55,373 bases of DNA. It comes from an uncultured Bacteroidales bacterium. GTDB lineage: Bacteria > Bacteroidota > Bacteroidia > Bacteroidales > UBA3663. The notes beneath the pieces were generated by a model. That model did no database searches. It was not told the DNA's origin and saw only the letters and a program-made list of their open reading frames with translations. The position numbers and the translations under genes were made by a program. The stretch is from the NCBI GenBank assembly GCA_905235375.1, contig CAJOLH010000021.1:1-55373 (forward strand), written 5' to 3'. Shown here in pieces: positions 1-8,417 of the stretch (its first letter is position 1; each line of letters starts with the position of its first letter).

Positions 1-81
1 CAGAAAGGTGTAGATTGGCAGTTTACCACTGACGATGCTCGAATCAAGCTCAAGCATTTGTACCCGATAATTAACTTTTAG
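1..81 (+). mobile_element. C-terminal fragment of a transposase, probably IS630-like
   Basis: The window opens inside a reading frame that ends at TAG 79-81 and gives the last 26 residues of a protein. The tail contains W-x-F-T-T-x-D-A-R-I-K-L and ends in a YP-rich segment, which resembles the C-terminus of IS630-family DDE transposases as I remember them. The rest lies outside the window, so the family assignment is tentative. The same frame stays open immediately after the stop into the next gene, which has lost its own start. This suggests that the element inserted into that gene and that its right end lies within roughly 82-108. Confidence 0.45.
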
Positions 82-1557
82 GCTTTACAAACTACTAGTG
101 TATTCGCTAAACATGGTAAGCTATGTACTGTATTTGCCCCTCATTCAGAAAAAGATTTGAGTAATTGTGCAACATTATTTGCAAAATCCGATGTCATTGT
201 GTTAGATTGGTTCCTAAAATTAGAACTCGACTCTGTAGACAATGAAGAGGACGATGATGAAGATGATGAACCACGGGGCAAATATACTAAGGATTTGATC
301 AAAGGTATTATTGAGGATGCTAAAGATGAGAAGTTAAAACTGGTTGTCGTCTATACAGGAGATGGAACCAAGTTGTATGATATTATAAAAGAAATACAAA
401 GTATTGTATCTGAAAATAGTAATTTTGAAACAAAGGAAGATGATTTTAGAGTATCTTCTTCTAATGTTTTGATTCTCGTACGCGTCAAGTCTAATGGCGA
501 AGGATGTAATCAATTGAAATATAATAAAGATTTGCAATCCAAGATTGTGGAATATGAGAATCTTCCAACTTTTATTTCAGAAGAATTTGCAAACTTTGTA
601 AACGGATTGTTGCCAAATTATGCTTTGGCAGCTATAAGTTCTATTAGAAATAATACGTCAAATATCTTGGGGGTGTTTTCGAAAGACATTGACCCTGCTT
701 TCATTGGGCATTTTGTTTCCATCCCTGATTGTAATGATGCCAAATCTATGCTGTCAAAGATTATTGGTACGTCAGTGACCAACTTGATTGATACTGGCGG
801 TTTTAATATTGAAAACTGGATAGAGTCTTGGATTGATAAAAATATAAAAGACTGCCAAATTACAATTAATAAGAGACATATTGACATTAATGCTGAAAAA
901 TTAAAGCTTCTTGTGAAATCTTCTAAATCTTTTGATAAAAAGTTTAAAAATTCTTTTGGAATTGAAGTAAATGAGTATACGGAAGATTTGTATAAAAAAG
1001 AAACAGCTAGTCTATTTTGTTCTGAAAAAACTGAGGTTTCAAATTACAAGTGGGCAAGGCTAGTTCAGCATAGTAATTTATTCTCTTCACCGTCTGTCCA
1101 TCGCCTGACAATGGGAACTATAGTAAAATACAAAAACGAAAAAGATTCTGACTGGAAATTCTTACTTTGTATTCAACAAAGCTGTGATTCTGTAAGGATT
1201 GGTCAAGGCGAAGAAAGAACCTTCTTATTCCTTCCATTAGTGCCAGGTATAAAAGGTGAGGCAGTGGTTGTAGGAGAGAATCATCATTTAATCGTAGATA
1301 GCAAATCGTATTCTATCGTACTACATAAGTTCTCTCCTAAAAATGACTCTGATGCACAAATTACTGCACAATTTCTTCCTCAAGACAATCAATATGTGTT
1401 CAAAGACATCACAGAGAAACAGTTTTTTTGGGTTGCTGAACTAAAGGAGATGTTTGCACAACACATCGTGTCAGCTTATGCCTCTCAATTATCAAGAGTT
1501 GGCATAGATAACTCAGAATGGATTAGATTAGTCGGTAAAAAGAAATCCTCCCATTAG
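82..1557 (+). CDS. Receiver-like conflict-system protein, 5'-truncated
   Basis: This frame is open from 82, but no ATG occurs before family-like sequence begins. The first usable start codon is TTG at 157, giving 466 residues. The N-terminal part reads like a degenerate response-regulator receiver: an alpha/beta strand ending in VIVLDW with a candidate phospho-acceptor Asp, an acidic loop (about residues 25-38 from the TTG), and a second strand VVVYTG. From memory this matches the receiver-like domain often found beside McrBC or type II-like restriction operons. The remaining roughly 300 residues are helical and unrecognised. There is no transmembrane segment. The methyltransferase gene follows after 60 bp on the same strand, so this is probably the first surviving gene of the restriction operon, acting as sensor or regulator. 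The missing N-terminus points to disruption by the upstream transposase. Confidence 0.6.
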   Translation, partial: ALQTTSVFAKHGKLCTVFAPHSEKDLSNCATLFAKSDVIVLDWFLKLELDSVDNEEDDDEDDEPRGKYTKDLIKGIIEDAKDEKLKLVVVYTGDGTKLYDIIKEIQSIVSENSNFETKEDDFRVSSSNVLILVRVKSNGEGCNQLKYNKDLQSKIVEYENLPTFISEEFANFVNGLLPNYALAAISSIRNNTSNILGVFSKDIDPAFIGHFVSIPDCNDAKSMLSKIIGTSVTNLIDTGGFNIENWIESWIDKNIKDCQITINKRHIDINAEKLKLLVKSSKSFDKKFKNSFGIEVNEYTEDLYKKETASLFCSEKTEVSNYKWARLVQHSNLFSSPSVHRLTMGTIVKYKNEKDSDWKFLLCIQQSCDSVRIGQGEERTFLFLPLVPGIKGEAVVVGENHHLIVDSKSYSIVLHKFSPKNDSDAQITAQFLPQDNQYVFKDITEKQFFWVAELKEMFAQHIVSAYASQLSRVGIDNSEWIRLVGKKKSSH

Positions 1558-1617
1558 AGTTTTGGGGTAACTCGGGGAAGATTGTGGTTTCGTCTCTTTA
1601 CGATTACAAAAATAACA

Positions 1618-2733
1618 ATGAATATATTTTCATTTTTCTCTGGAGCAGGATTCTTGGACTTGGGCTTTGAACTCGAAGGACACTACAATATTGTGTTTGT
1701 TAATGAGTTTCATAGAGCCTTCAATGATGTGTATCAATATGCACGTCAAAATATGAATATTCTCGCACCAATATATGGGTATCATATTGAAAATATTGTT
1801 CATTACATTGATGATGAACATCCTGAAATGATGCAAAATTTGATGCATCTTGTAAATGAATCAAAGAGAAATGTTTTAACCGGCTTTATTGGCGGCCCAC
1901 CATGCCCTGATTTTAGTGTGGCAGGAAAAAATAAAGGAAAAGAAGGCGAAAATGGTCGGCTGTCGCAAACATATGCAGATCTTATTTGTCATGCTCAACC
2001 TGATTTCTTTCTTTTTGAGAATGTGAAAGGACTGTATAGGACTGCAAGGCATCGAGCATTTTTTGAGCAACTGAAAAAACAGTTTGTTGAGAATGGCTAT
2101 TATTTGACAGAGCAATTGATTAATGCACTGGAATTTGGAGTACCACAGGATAGGGAAAGAATAATATTGATAGGTGTAAGGAAAGATATAGCTGATAATT
2201 TGAACTTACAGATTGAAGGTGCAAATCTTACTGATTTTCCATGGGATCAATATAAATTGTACAATATTGAAGATATTAAGGCAATAAACTGGCCAGAGAG
2301 AAGCCCATATGTCGAACATTCAGAGTTACCTGTGCCATTAGGTATTATAGAGGAACTTACTGTTCAGTATTGGTGGAATATAAATGATGTACTACATCAT
2401 CCTAATGCAGATATGTATTTTCAGCCGAGAGCAGGACTTATACGTTTTCAAACGACTGATGAAGGTGATGACAAAAAGAAAAGCTATAAACGGTTACATC
2501 GTTGGCGTTATTCTCCAACCGTTGCCTATGGTAATAATGAGGTTCATATTCACCCATATGAAGCAAGAAGAATATCTGTTGCAGAAGCATTGGCTTTGCA
2601 GTCTCTGCCCCGAGAGTTCGTAATACCTCATAATATTACGTTGACCGATGCGTTCAAGACTATAGGAAACGGCGTGCCATATCTTGCTGCGAAAGGAATA
2701 GCTAATAGTTTATCTGATTATTTAACTCGATAG
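1618..2733 (+). CDS. DNA (cytosine-5-)-methyltransferase
   Basis: This 371-residue C5 methyltransferase transfers a methyl group from S-adenosylmethionine to cytosine in DNA. Ordered family motifs are visible: motif I FSFFSGAGFLDLGFE at the N-terminus, motif IV GGPPCPDFS with catalytic Cys96, motif VI FENVKGL, motif VIII QDRERIILIG, and motif X near the end (FKTIGNGVPYLAAKGIA). The ATG at 1618 is chosen because it starts directly before motif I; an in-frame TTG at 1582 would add 12 unconserved residues. The gene is AT-rich (about 30% GC in a counted 60-bp block) compared with the rest of the window. It lies 11 bp before the McrB-like gene, so it is probably the protecting methylase of the same system. 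The target sequence cannot be read from the sequence. Confidence 0.93.
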   Translation: MNIFSFFSGAGFLDLGFELEGHYNIVFVNEFHRAFNDVYQYARQNMNILAPIYGYHIENIVHYIDDEHPEMMQNLMHLVNESKRNVLTGFIGGPPCPDFSVAGKNKGKEGENGRLSQTYADLICHAQPDFFLFENVKGLYRTARHRAFFEQLKKQFVENGYYLTEQLINALEFGVPQDRERIILIGVRKDIADNLNLQIEGANLTDFPWDQYKLYNIEDIKAINWPERSPYVEHSELPVPLGIIEELTVQYWWNINDVLHHPNADMYFQPRAGLIRFQTTDEGDDKKKSYKRLHRWRYSPTVAYGNNEVHIHPYEARRISVAEALALQSLPREFVIPHNITLTDAFKTIGNGVPYLAAKGIANSLSDYLTR

Positions 2734-2744
2734 TTTTATAGTAT

Positions 2745-4340
2745 ATGACGTTGACGGTAGATTATTTATTGGATCTCTTTGATGAGGTCGCCAAGAATAC
2801 AGAGTTTGACTATGTAAAGCCAGGGACAAGCAAAGTCAAATTGTTATCTGTTAATAAATCCATGAAATCAGTTTCTTTACAAAGAGTCACAGGAAGAGAA
2901 ACCGAAAATGCAAAAATTTCAAGAGAGACATTGTCCATACTTGCAAATAGTATTTCTGAGAATGAGCCTTTTAGTATTGAAAGCGTATTAAAAGGAAGTG
3001 GAAACAAACGTTCTGTTTATGAGGCAATTATAGCTCGCACATCTGATTTTTATAAATGTACAGTAGGCCGAATTAAGCACTTGGCATGGGTTCCTTCTCT
3101 AAAGCATTCAGTTAATGAACTTGTCGAAATCAGTTTAGAAGACTTGAAAAAGATTTCCAATTCAAATAAAGCTAGGGCATCATTAAGAGAGCAGGAAAAA
3201 TATCGCCCTTATATTACCGCTATCAAGTCTAAGCCGTTCCTGCTTCTTGCCGGCATCTCAGGTACAGGTAAAAGCCGTATTGTACGCGAATTGGCAAGGG
3301 CTTGTTGGGAAAAAGGTACAAAAGAATATAAAAACCCGAAGCCAAAAAACTTTGAGATGGTATAGGTGAAGCCGAACTGGCATGATTCATGTGAACTGAT
3401 TGGATATGTGAGTCGTGTGAGTGGTAGCCCAGTGTTTGTGGCAGGGGATTTCCTGAAGTTCGTGGCTAAGGCATGGGAGAATTCCGATGTGCCGTATTTC
3501 CTTTGTCTGGATGAAATGAACTTGGCTCCTGTAGAGCAGTATTTTGCAGAGTATCTGAGTGTGGTGGAGTCTCGCAAGTGCCGAGAGGATGGAACCATCA
3601 CAACAGACCCGATTCTTGACAAAAGCAAGGAGGGCTGGTATCGTGTGCTGACGGCAGAGTTGACAGAAGACGAAGATATCAGAACGAGATTCATGAATGA
3701 TGGCATCTGCATTCCTCAGAACCTTATCGTGGTGGGTACGGTGAATATGGACGAAACGACGTTCTCGTTTAGCCGTAAGGTGCTTGACCGTGCTATGACC
3801 ATTGAGATGAATGAGGTGGATCTGTATGGTGGGTTAGATTCGCAATACGAAAAGATCGGCAAGCTGGAGGCTGGCAATCTGATTGGTACATCTGTTGAAG
3901 GTGTGGATGTCTATCTGGATAATAAGGCTGTCTGCGATACTGTCTTGAAGTATTTAGAGGCTGTGAATATGCAGTTGGAGGGTACTCCGTTCAAAGTGGC
4001 CTATCGTACCAGGAACGAATTCCTACTTTATGTGGTAAATAATCTGCCTTATAATAAGGATAAGGACGGCAACGAGTTGGATGAGAACTATGTCATAGCT
4101 CGTGCACTTGATGAGATTACGAGCATGAAGATTTTGTCTCGTATTGAGGGTGACGAAACGAAGATAGGTCAGTTACTGGATAAATTCAGTTCCACTATTG
4201 GTGAGCAATTGAAGGTTGTTTCAGCGAAAGAGTATTCTTCCAAGAAAGATGATGGTGAGAAAGTTTATTCCGTTTCATTAGCGAAACTCGAAGAAATGAA
4301 GAAACGCCTTGAAAGCGGCTATACTAGTTTCTGGAGTTAA
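2745..4340 (+). pseudogene. McrB-like AAA+ GTPase interrupted by an in-frame amber codon
   Basis: Two same-frame segments, 2745-3365 (206 aa) and 3366-4340 (324 aa), form one 531-codon gene broken only by TAG at 3363-3365. The residue before the stop is V and the next residues are VKPNWHDSCELIGY. McrB proteins normally have a VQ-type sequence at this point, so a CAG-to-TAG change is the likely lesion. The first segment has an N-terminal specificity region and Walker A GISGTGKS at residues 170-177. The second has Walker B FLCLDEMNLAP and the sensor motif VGTVNMDETTFSFSRKVLDRA. McrB-type proteins bind GTP, form rings and translocate DNA for the McrC nuclease. Here the P-loop and Walker B would be on separate products, so activity should be lost unless the codon is read through. 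GC content rises sharply near 3190-3240. Confidence 0.85.
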
Positions 4341-4354
4341 TATTATCTGGCAAT

Positions 4355-6529
4355 ATGGACTTGCTGACCATACGACACGAGGATTTCACGATGTACGTCG
4401 ATTGCTCGAAATTCGAGGGCATCTGGAATAAGGCAAAGAGTAATGTGGGGGAAGAGAATCTTCTTTCTACTTACTCATGGTCGGATGGTGTTAAGGTTGT
4501 TGAACGGAATGGTGAGCCTATCGTAAAAGGTGGAAATGCTCCAGCGGTGTTCTTCGACAATGCGGAGTATCCGATATGGGTGGACTTTAATAAAGAGGTA
4601 ACTCATGCGCAGTTTGGATCCATGCTACAGAGCGATAATGAGCGGTTTACGTTCAGGAAGCAGACTTTGGCAGGTTTTATCAACTATGGCAATGATATAG
4701 GCAAGAGTGAACTGAACCTTATTTACAAGATAGGTAAAGATACAAAGCGGTTTACGCTGGGCTATGAGGTATTGAGTACGAAACTCAATTATCATGATCA
4801 TTGGAGGAAGATTATCGAAGAAATTGAGCAGGAATATAGGCTGCTCACGCTCGACTATATGAAGCGCACCTTTCATGGTTTTACGCCTGATACGACAGGA
4901 GAGACCCCAGAACTGATGTGGTGGAGCGTGTTTGCAGGAGAGCATCAGAAGTTTATCAAGGCTTGCAAGAATATCATTGAGCGACCTCGACATCGGCTGC
5001 ATGGATATGAGGTGTATCTGAGAGCAGATAAGTTAAAACGTGTGCCTGCCAGCATCGAAAACGAACTGGCAGAACATCGGAGAGAGCCTGCGCATCTGTA
5101 TAGGGTGGAAGAGCAGATACAATCGAATGATACTCAGGAAAACCGTTTCCTTAAATATGCACTTGGGCAGATTACAGAGAAATATGAGTCGTTGAAAAAG
5201 CGCATTGAGACCTTTAAGAATGTTTCTCCCGTGATGAAGAAGGAAATGGACGAGGTGGCGGATACCTTGAAGCATCTTAGGCGAAATCCTTTCTTTAGAA
5301 CGGTGGGAAGATTCAAGGGGTTGAAACAGGAGAGTCTTATACTGCAAAGGGCAACGGGTTATAGTCAGATATATACGACATGGAATCTGCTACGACGGGC
5401 CTATTCACTGAATGATGGTATCTATCGCTTGCAGTCGAAGGATATTGCGACGCTCTACGAGATATGGTGTTTCATCGAATTAAGCCACATAGTAAAGGAG
5501 TTACTGGGCATTGATGTGGATGTTGACCATCGCAATCGTATGGAAATGAACGGTATCTTCACATGGGAATTAGGCAAGGGAGAACATTCGCGTATCTTGT
5601 TCAAGAAGGATGACGTTGAATTGGCAGAACTTGTCTATAATCCTAAACACACCGACAAAGAAAATGATTCTATCAGCATGGAAAATCTGGTCGTGCCTAC
5701 CGTTGCCCAAAAGCCTGATATAGTCCTGCAGCTGACTAAGCGTGACCAGCAGAAGGACATGAAGATGACCTATCTGTTTGATGCGAAGTATCGAATAGAA
5801 GGAAGAGTGAACGGGGTTGACACACCGCCGGAAGATGCCATCAACCAAATGCACCGCTATAGGGATGCCATCTATTACAAGGAGTATACCTCAAACGAGT
5901 TGAAGAAGGAAGTTATAGGTGGTTATATCCTTTTCCCCGGTGATGGACAAAAAGCTGATGTTGAAGTGTCAAAGTTCTACAAGACAATCGAAGAAGTGAA
6001 TATCGGCGCATTTCCACTGCGTCCGAAAGACATAGAAAACAGAGAACTGCTTGTACAGTTCATCGAATCACTGATAGGAAAGGCCTCTACTGAAATCCTT
6101 GACGATAGCATCCCACAGAAGGGACTGTATTATACCTATGATGAGCCAAAGGATTCTGTTTATATGATTCTCACTTTGGATGAAGAAGTGAATAAAGATG
6201 TGGAAGCCATATTAGAAGGACGTGCATCAACAATCATTATGGGACGTAAGGGCATGGAAGAAACAAAGGATATTCAGTCAGTCCGATACATCGCACCCAT
6301 CATCCCAGGTGGTCACATCAAGGGCTATTATAAAGTGGTCAAAGCCAATCTTGCCCATGTGGACAATGAGATATATCCAATCCGTATAAAGTTTGATATT
6401 GCCGACTGGCAGGAACTGCAACAGCCTGCAAAGTTCGGAATGGCAAGAGCAGCCTATCGCGGTTTCTGCAAGACCCGTGACGAGTTCTTCCGACTTTGTC
6501 GAGAACAAATGATAATTGACAAGATATAA
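4355..6529 (+). CDS. McrC-like restriction subunit: DUF2357 plus PD-(D/E)xK nuclease
   Basis: This 724-residue protein begins 14 bp after the McrB-like gene. The N-terminal half resembles DUF2357, with an immunoglobulin-like start and then a helical region. The middle resembles the PD-(D/E)xK nuclease of the DUF524 type: IATLYEIWCFIEL carries the early Glu, KPDIVLQL carries Asp455, and YLFDAKYRI gives the D476-A-K478 signature. The last roughly 120 residues (SVRYIAPIIPGGHIKGYYKV onward) look like a PUA/EVE-type fold that could bind a modified base; this is an inference. The McrB partner would drive translocation and this subunit would cut DNA. The gene is intact, while its motor gene carries the amber codon. 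It could alternatively be called a type IV McrC relative, but the linked methylase favours a LlaJI/BsuMI-like system. Confidence 0.8.
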   Translation: MDLLTIRHEDFTMYVDCSKFEGIWNKAKSNVGEENLLSTYSWSDGVKVVERNGEPIVKGGNAPAVFFDNAEYPIWVDFNKEVTHAQFGSMLQSDNERFTFRKQTLAGFINYGNDIGKSELNLIYKIGKDTKRFTLGYEVLSTKLNYHDHWRKIIEEIEQEYRLLTLDYMKRTFHGFTPDTTGETPELMWWSVFAGEHQKFIKACKNIIERPRHRLHGYEVYLRADKLKRVPASIENELAEHRREPAHLYRVEEQIQSNDTQENRFLKYALGQITEKYESLKKRIETFKNVSPVMKKEMDEVADTLKHLRRNPFFRTVGRFKGLKQESLILQRATGYSQIYTTWNLLRRAYSLNDGIYRLQSKDIATLYEIWCFIELSHIVKELLGIDVDVDHRNRMEMNGIFTWELGKGEHSRILFKKDDVELAELVYNPKHTDKENDSISMENLVVPTVAQKPDIVLQLTKRDQQKDMKMTYLFDAKYRIEGRVNGVDTPPEDAINQMHRYRDAIYYKEYTSNELKKEVIGGYILFPGDGQKADVEVSKFYKTIEEVNIGAFPLRPKDIENRELLVQFIESLIGKASTEILDDSIPQKGLYYTYDEPKDSVYMILTLDEEVNKDVEAILEGRASTIIMGRKGMEETKDIQSVRYIAPIIPGGHIKGYYKVVKANLAHVDNEIYPIRIKFDIADWQELQQPAKFGMARAAYRGFCKTRDEFFRLCREQMIIDKI

Positions 6530-7265
6530 TCGACATTCATATCCCCACAACTACACCATACAAACATAGCAGCCATTCACAGATAAACACTAAGCCGGAA
6601 GTTCTTCATGAATTGAATGAGGTGAGTGACCATCCGTCAAATGCCTAGATAAAGACGAAAAACCTAGCTGATGTGTTGTTGCATAAGATGATCTTTCAAG
6701 CGTAAGTATTTGGTACTCCCCGTATCGGCATCGGCCTTCAAAGCCTATGAATCATTCTCCGAAAACTTTCTAAGTTTTCGGAGAATGATTGTATAAGTTG
6801 GGAGATATTTCCAGAGTTTATCGAAGATGTTCCGAGACAGGTTAGACCAGCCCTTCTTCCAATGAAATGGCTTTTGCGCGATCTAGGATGATGTTGGATC
6901 CATACGACCTACGACGATTAGGGAGCATCGGAATCCGAAAATGAATACACTGGGATGTGCAGGTCGTTTTTTCCTCCTCCTTAATCGATTCGATTGACTG
7001 TGTGCAAACTGGCTTATTTCTTGACTCCTGCTAAACTCGAGAATTTCGTGGAGAACCACGACTTCGTGGAGTATCATCATCGCGATGGAACGATATTGTC
7101 CTTCGATTCTTCAATTTATGTTGTGTTGTTTGGTTTGCAGGAGAAGTGGTGTTTGACTGTTTATTTTTTTATAAGCATTAGAGAGAAAATCGTTCGGAGA
7201 ACGAAATGATACAAGTAGCCAATAAAATCGCTGATAAATTACAATAAAGACGGGCATCGAAGTCC
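6530..7265. other. Gene-poor region beyond the restriction operon
   Basis: No reading frame here has a recognisable domain, a plausible promoter and a neighbour relation. Short frames exist (for example 71 codons on plus at 6994-7209), but none reads like a known family. Two stop-bounded stretches (around 6650-6720 read on minus and 6800-6890 read on plus) have protein-like wording and could be decayed remnants of an inserted element; I cannot name it. The most definite structure is a perfect 19-bp inverted repeat at 6750-6790. A direct repeat ttcgtggag occurs twice near 7047-7072. Confidence 0.5.
6750..6790. repeat. Perfect 19-bp inverted repeat with 3-nt spacer
   Basis: Bases 6750-6768 and 6772-6790 are exact reverse complements separated by TCT. 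The sequence after either arm is not T-rich, so it is a poor Rho-independent terminator. It may be two abutting transposon ends, a recombination site, or a structural terminator for the restriction operon that ends 220 bp upstream. Confidence 0.75.
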
Positions 7266-7967
7266 TTATTCCCCGCTCTTCTGACGGATGAGTCTCAGGT
7301 ATTCGTCATAGTCGATGTAGCGACCGCCCATGGTCTTGAGGTGGGGTGTCTCAAACTGACAATCGATGAGCGAATTGCCGAGCTGCTTCATCAGGTGGGC
7401 AAGCATGATGAGGGCAATCTTCGAGGCGCTGGGGATGAGAGAGAACATACTTTCGCCAAAGAAACCGCTGCCCAGGGTGACACCGTAGAGACCGCCTACG
7501 AGCGAATCGTCCTTCCAAACTTCGACACTCGATGCAAAGCCCTGGTCGTGGAGTCGGATGTAGGCTTCCTTCATCTCGGGACCGAGCCAGGCACCCAAGC
7601 CTTCCTCGCGCAGCGTGCCGCATTGGTCGATGACCTGCTCGAAGGCAGCATTGACAGTGACGCTCAGTTCCCCACGCTTGACCTTGTTGAGTTCCTGGCG
7701 CATGGAGTGGGAGATGTGAATCTCGTCGGGGAAGATGACGAAGCGCTGCATGGGGCACCACCATTGGATGTAAGGTTTGCCTGTGGCGGGGTCGATGAGC
7801 TCCTGGCAGGTGTCCTCAGCGCGAAAGGCATACCAGGGGAAGATGCCCCAGCTATATGCCAGCAGCAGGCGCTCGGTGCTCAAGTCACCGCCCACGGCAA
7901 ACAGCCCATCGGGTTCGCCGTCCCTCGGATTGGGGAAACCTATTGTCGAATCGAGTAGATAAACCAT
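7266..7967 (-). CDS. aat: Leucyl/phenylalanyl-tRNA--protein transferase
   Basis: This 233-residue enzyme transfers Leu or Phe from aminoacyl-tRNA to the N-terminal Lys or Arg of proteins, marking them for ClpAP degradation in the cytoplasm. Visible family features are FPNPRDGEPDGLFAVGGDLS, the GIFPWY segment, WWCPMQRFVIFP, and the C-terminal SKIALIMLAHLM and DCQFETPHLKTMGGRYI stretches. The Met at 7967 is chosen because a TATCTTTGC promoter element at 7991-7999 (minus strand) would put the transcript start near 7984, downstream of the longer in-frame ATG at 7994. No clpS or clpA gene is adjacent. Confidence 0.95.
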   Translation of the reverse strand: MVYLLDSTIGFPNPRDGEPDGLFAVGGDLSTERLLLAYSWGIFPWYAFRAEDTCQELIDPATGKPYIQWWCPMQRFVIFPDEIHISHSMRQELNKVKRGELSVTVNAAFEQVIDQCGTLREEGLGAWLGPEMKEAYIRLHDQGFASSVEVWKDDSLVGGLYGVTLGSGFFGESMFSLIPSASKIALIMLAHLMKQLGNSLIDCQFETPHLKTMGGRYIDYDEYLRLIRQKSGE

Positions 7968-7990
7968 CTTTTTAGTCCTTTTTTGAGGGT

Positions 7991-7999
7991 GCAAAGATA
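7991..7999 (-). promoter_or_regulatory. Promoter -7 element of aat
   Basis: TATCTTTGC on the minus strand fits the Bacteroidota TAnnTTTG -7 box and lies 24 bp upstream of the chosen aat start. No clear TTTG -33 box is seen at the usual spacing. Confidence 0.7.
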
Positions 8000-8208
8000 A
8001 TATTCTTTCCTGAGACTGCCGGATTGTCGCGATTAGGAGCGAAGAAAGTTGGCCGAGGAATGATCTTCTTTGCGCGAAATAGGAGTAAAATCGTACAATT
8101 TTTATAAATTATTGTAATTTTTGCCCTTTCTCCTGTTACATATATGGCCAATAAATGTTATTTTTTCGCCGATTTTGTCAAAAAATGGAAATTTTGGTAC
8201 ATTTCTTC

Positions 8209-8240
8209 TTTGTCGTTTAAAAAAAAGTATCTATCTTTGC
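8209..8240 (+). promoter_or_regulatory. Strong consensus promoter facing an apparently non-coding stretch
   Basis: TTTG at 8209-8212, exactly 19 nt, then TATCTTTG at 8232-8239 is a textbook Bacteroidota promoter. No convincing gene follows on this strand; the transcript would end at the hairpin and T-run near 8384-8416. Confidence 0.75.
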
Positions 8241-8246
8241 ATCGTG

Positions 8247-8416
8247 AAAAAAGTAAAAACCCTGAAAGGTTTAAACTTTCGGATCAGATATGTATCTTAT
8301 ATGTGTAATTTGGATATAAAGTTTGGTTATAAGATAGTGTGTGTTTATAAAATTATTTAGCTATTCATGTGTGTTTGAGGACGGCGGGCTGTGAAGCCAG
8401 CCGCTCTTCGTTTTTT
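8247..8416 (+). ncRNA. Candidate small RNA of about 170 nt
   Basis: The interval is bounded by a consensus promoter (8209-8240) and a terminator-like hairpin GCGG(g)CTG/CAGCCGC at 8384-8404 followed by six T at 8411-8416. Inside is a small hairpin GAAAG-gtttaaa-CTTTC. The longest internal ATG frame is only 19 codons, ending TAG at about 8360. I cannot assign it to a known RNA family. Alternatively it is the mRNA of a very small protein. Confidence 0.5.
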
Positions 8417-8417
8417 A

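Noticed and set aside
3363..3365. TAG recoded as an amino acid in this genome
   Set aside because: TAG is used as the natural stop of neighbouring genes (for example at 1555-1557 and 2731-2733), so general recoding is unlikely.
82..6529. Complete functional type IV McrBC locus
   Set aside because: The linked C5 methylase, the truncated first gene and the amber codon in the motor argue against an intact methyl-dependent system.
6994..7209. 71-codon protein in the gap beyond the restriction operon
   Set aside because: It has no promoter, no domain wording and no conserved neighbour. It may be chance.
8121..8360. 79-codon plus-strand protein
   Set aside because: It begins upstream of the consensus promoter at 8209-8240, is low-complexity and hydrophobic by chance, and matches nothing recognisable.
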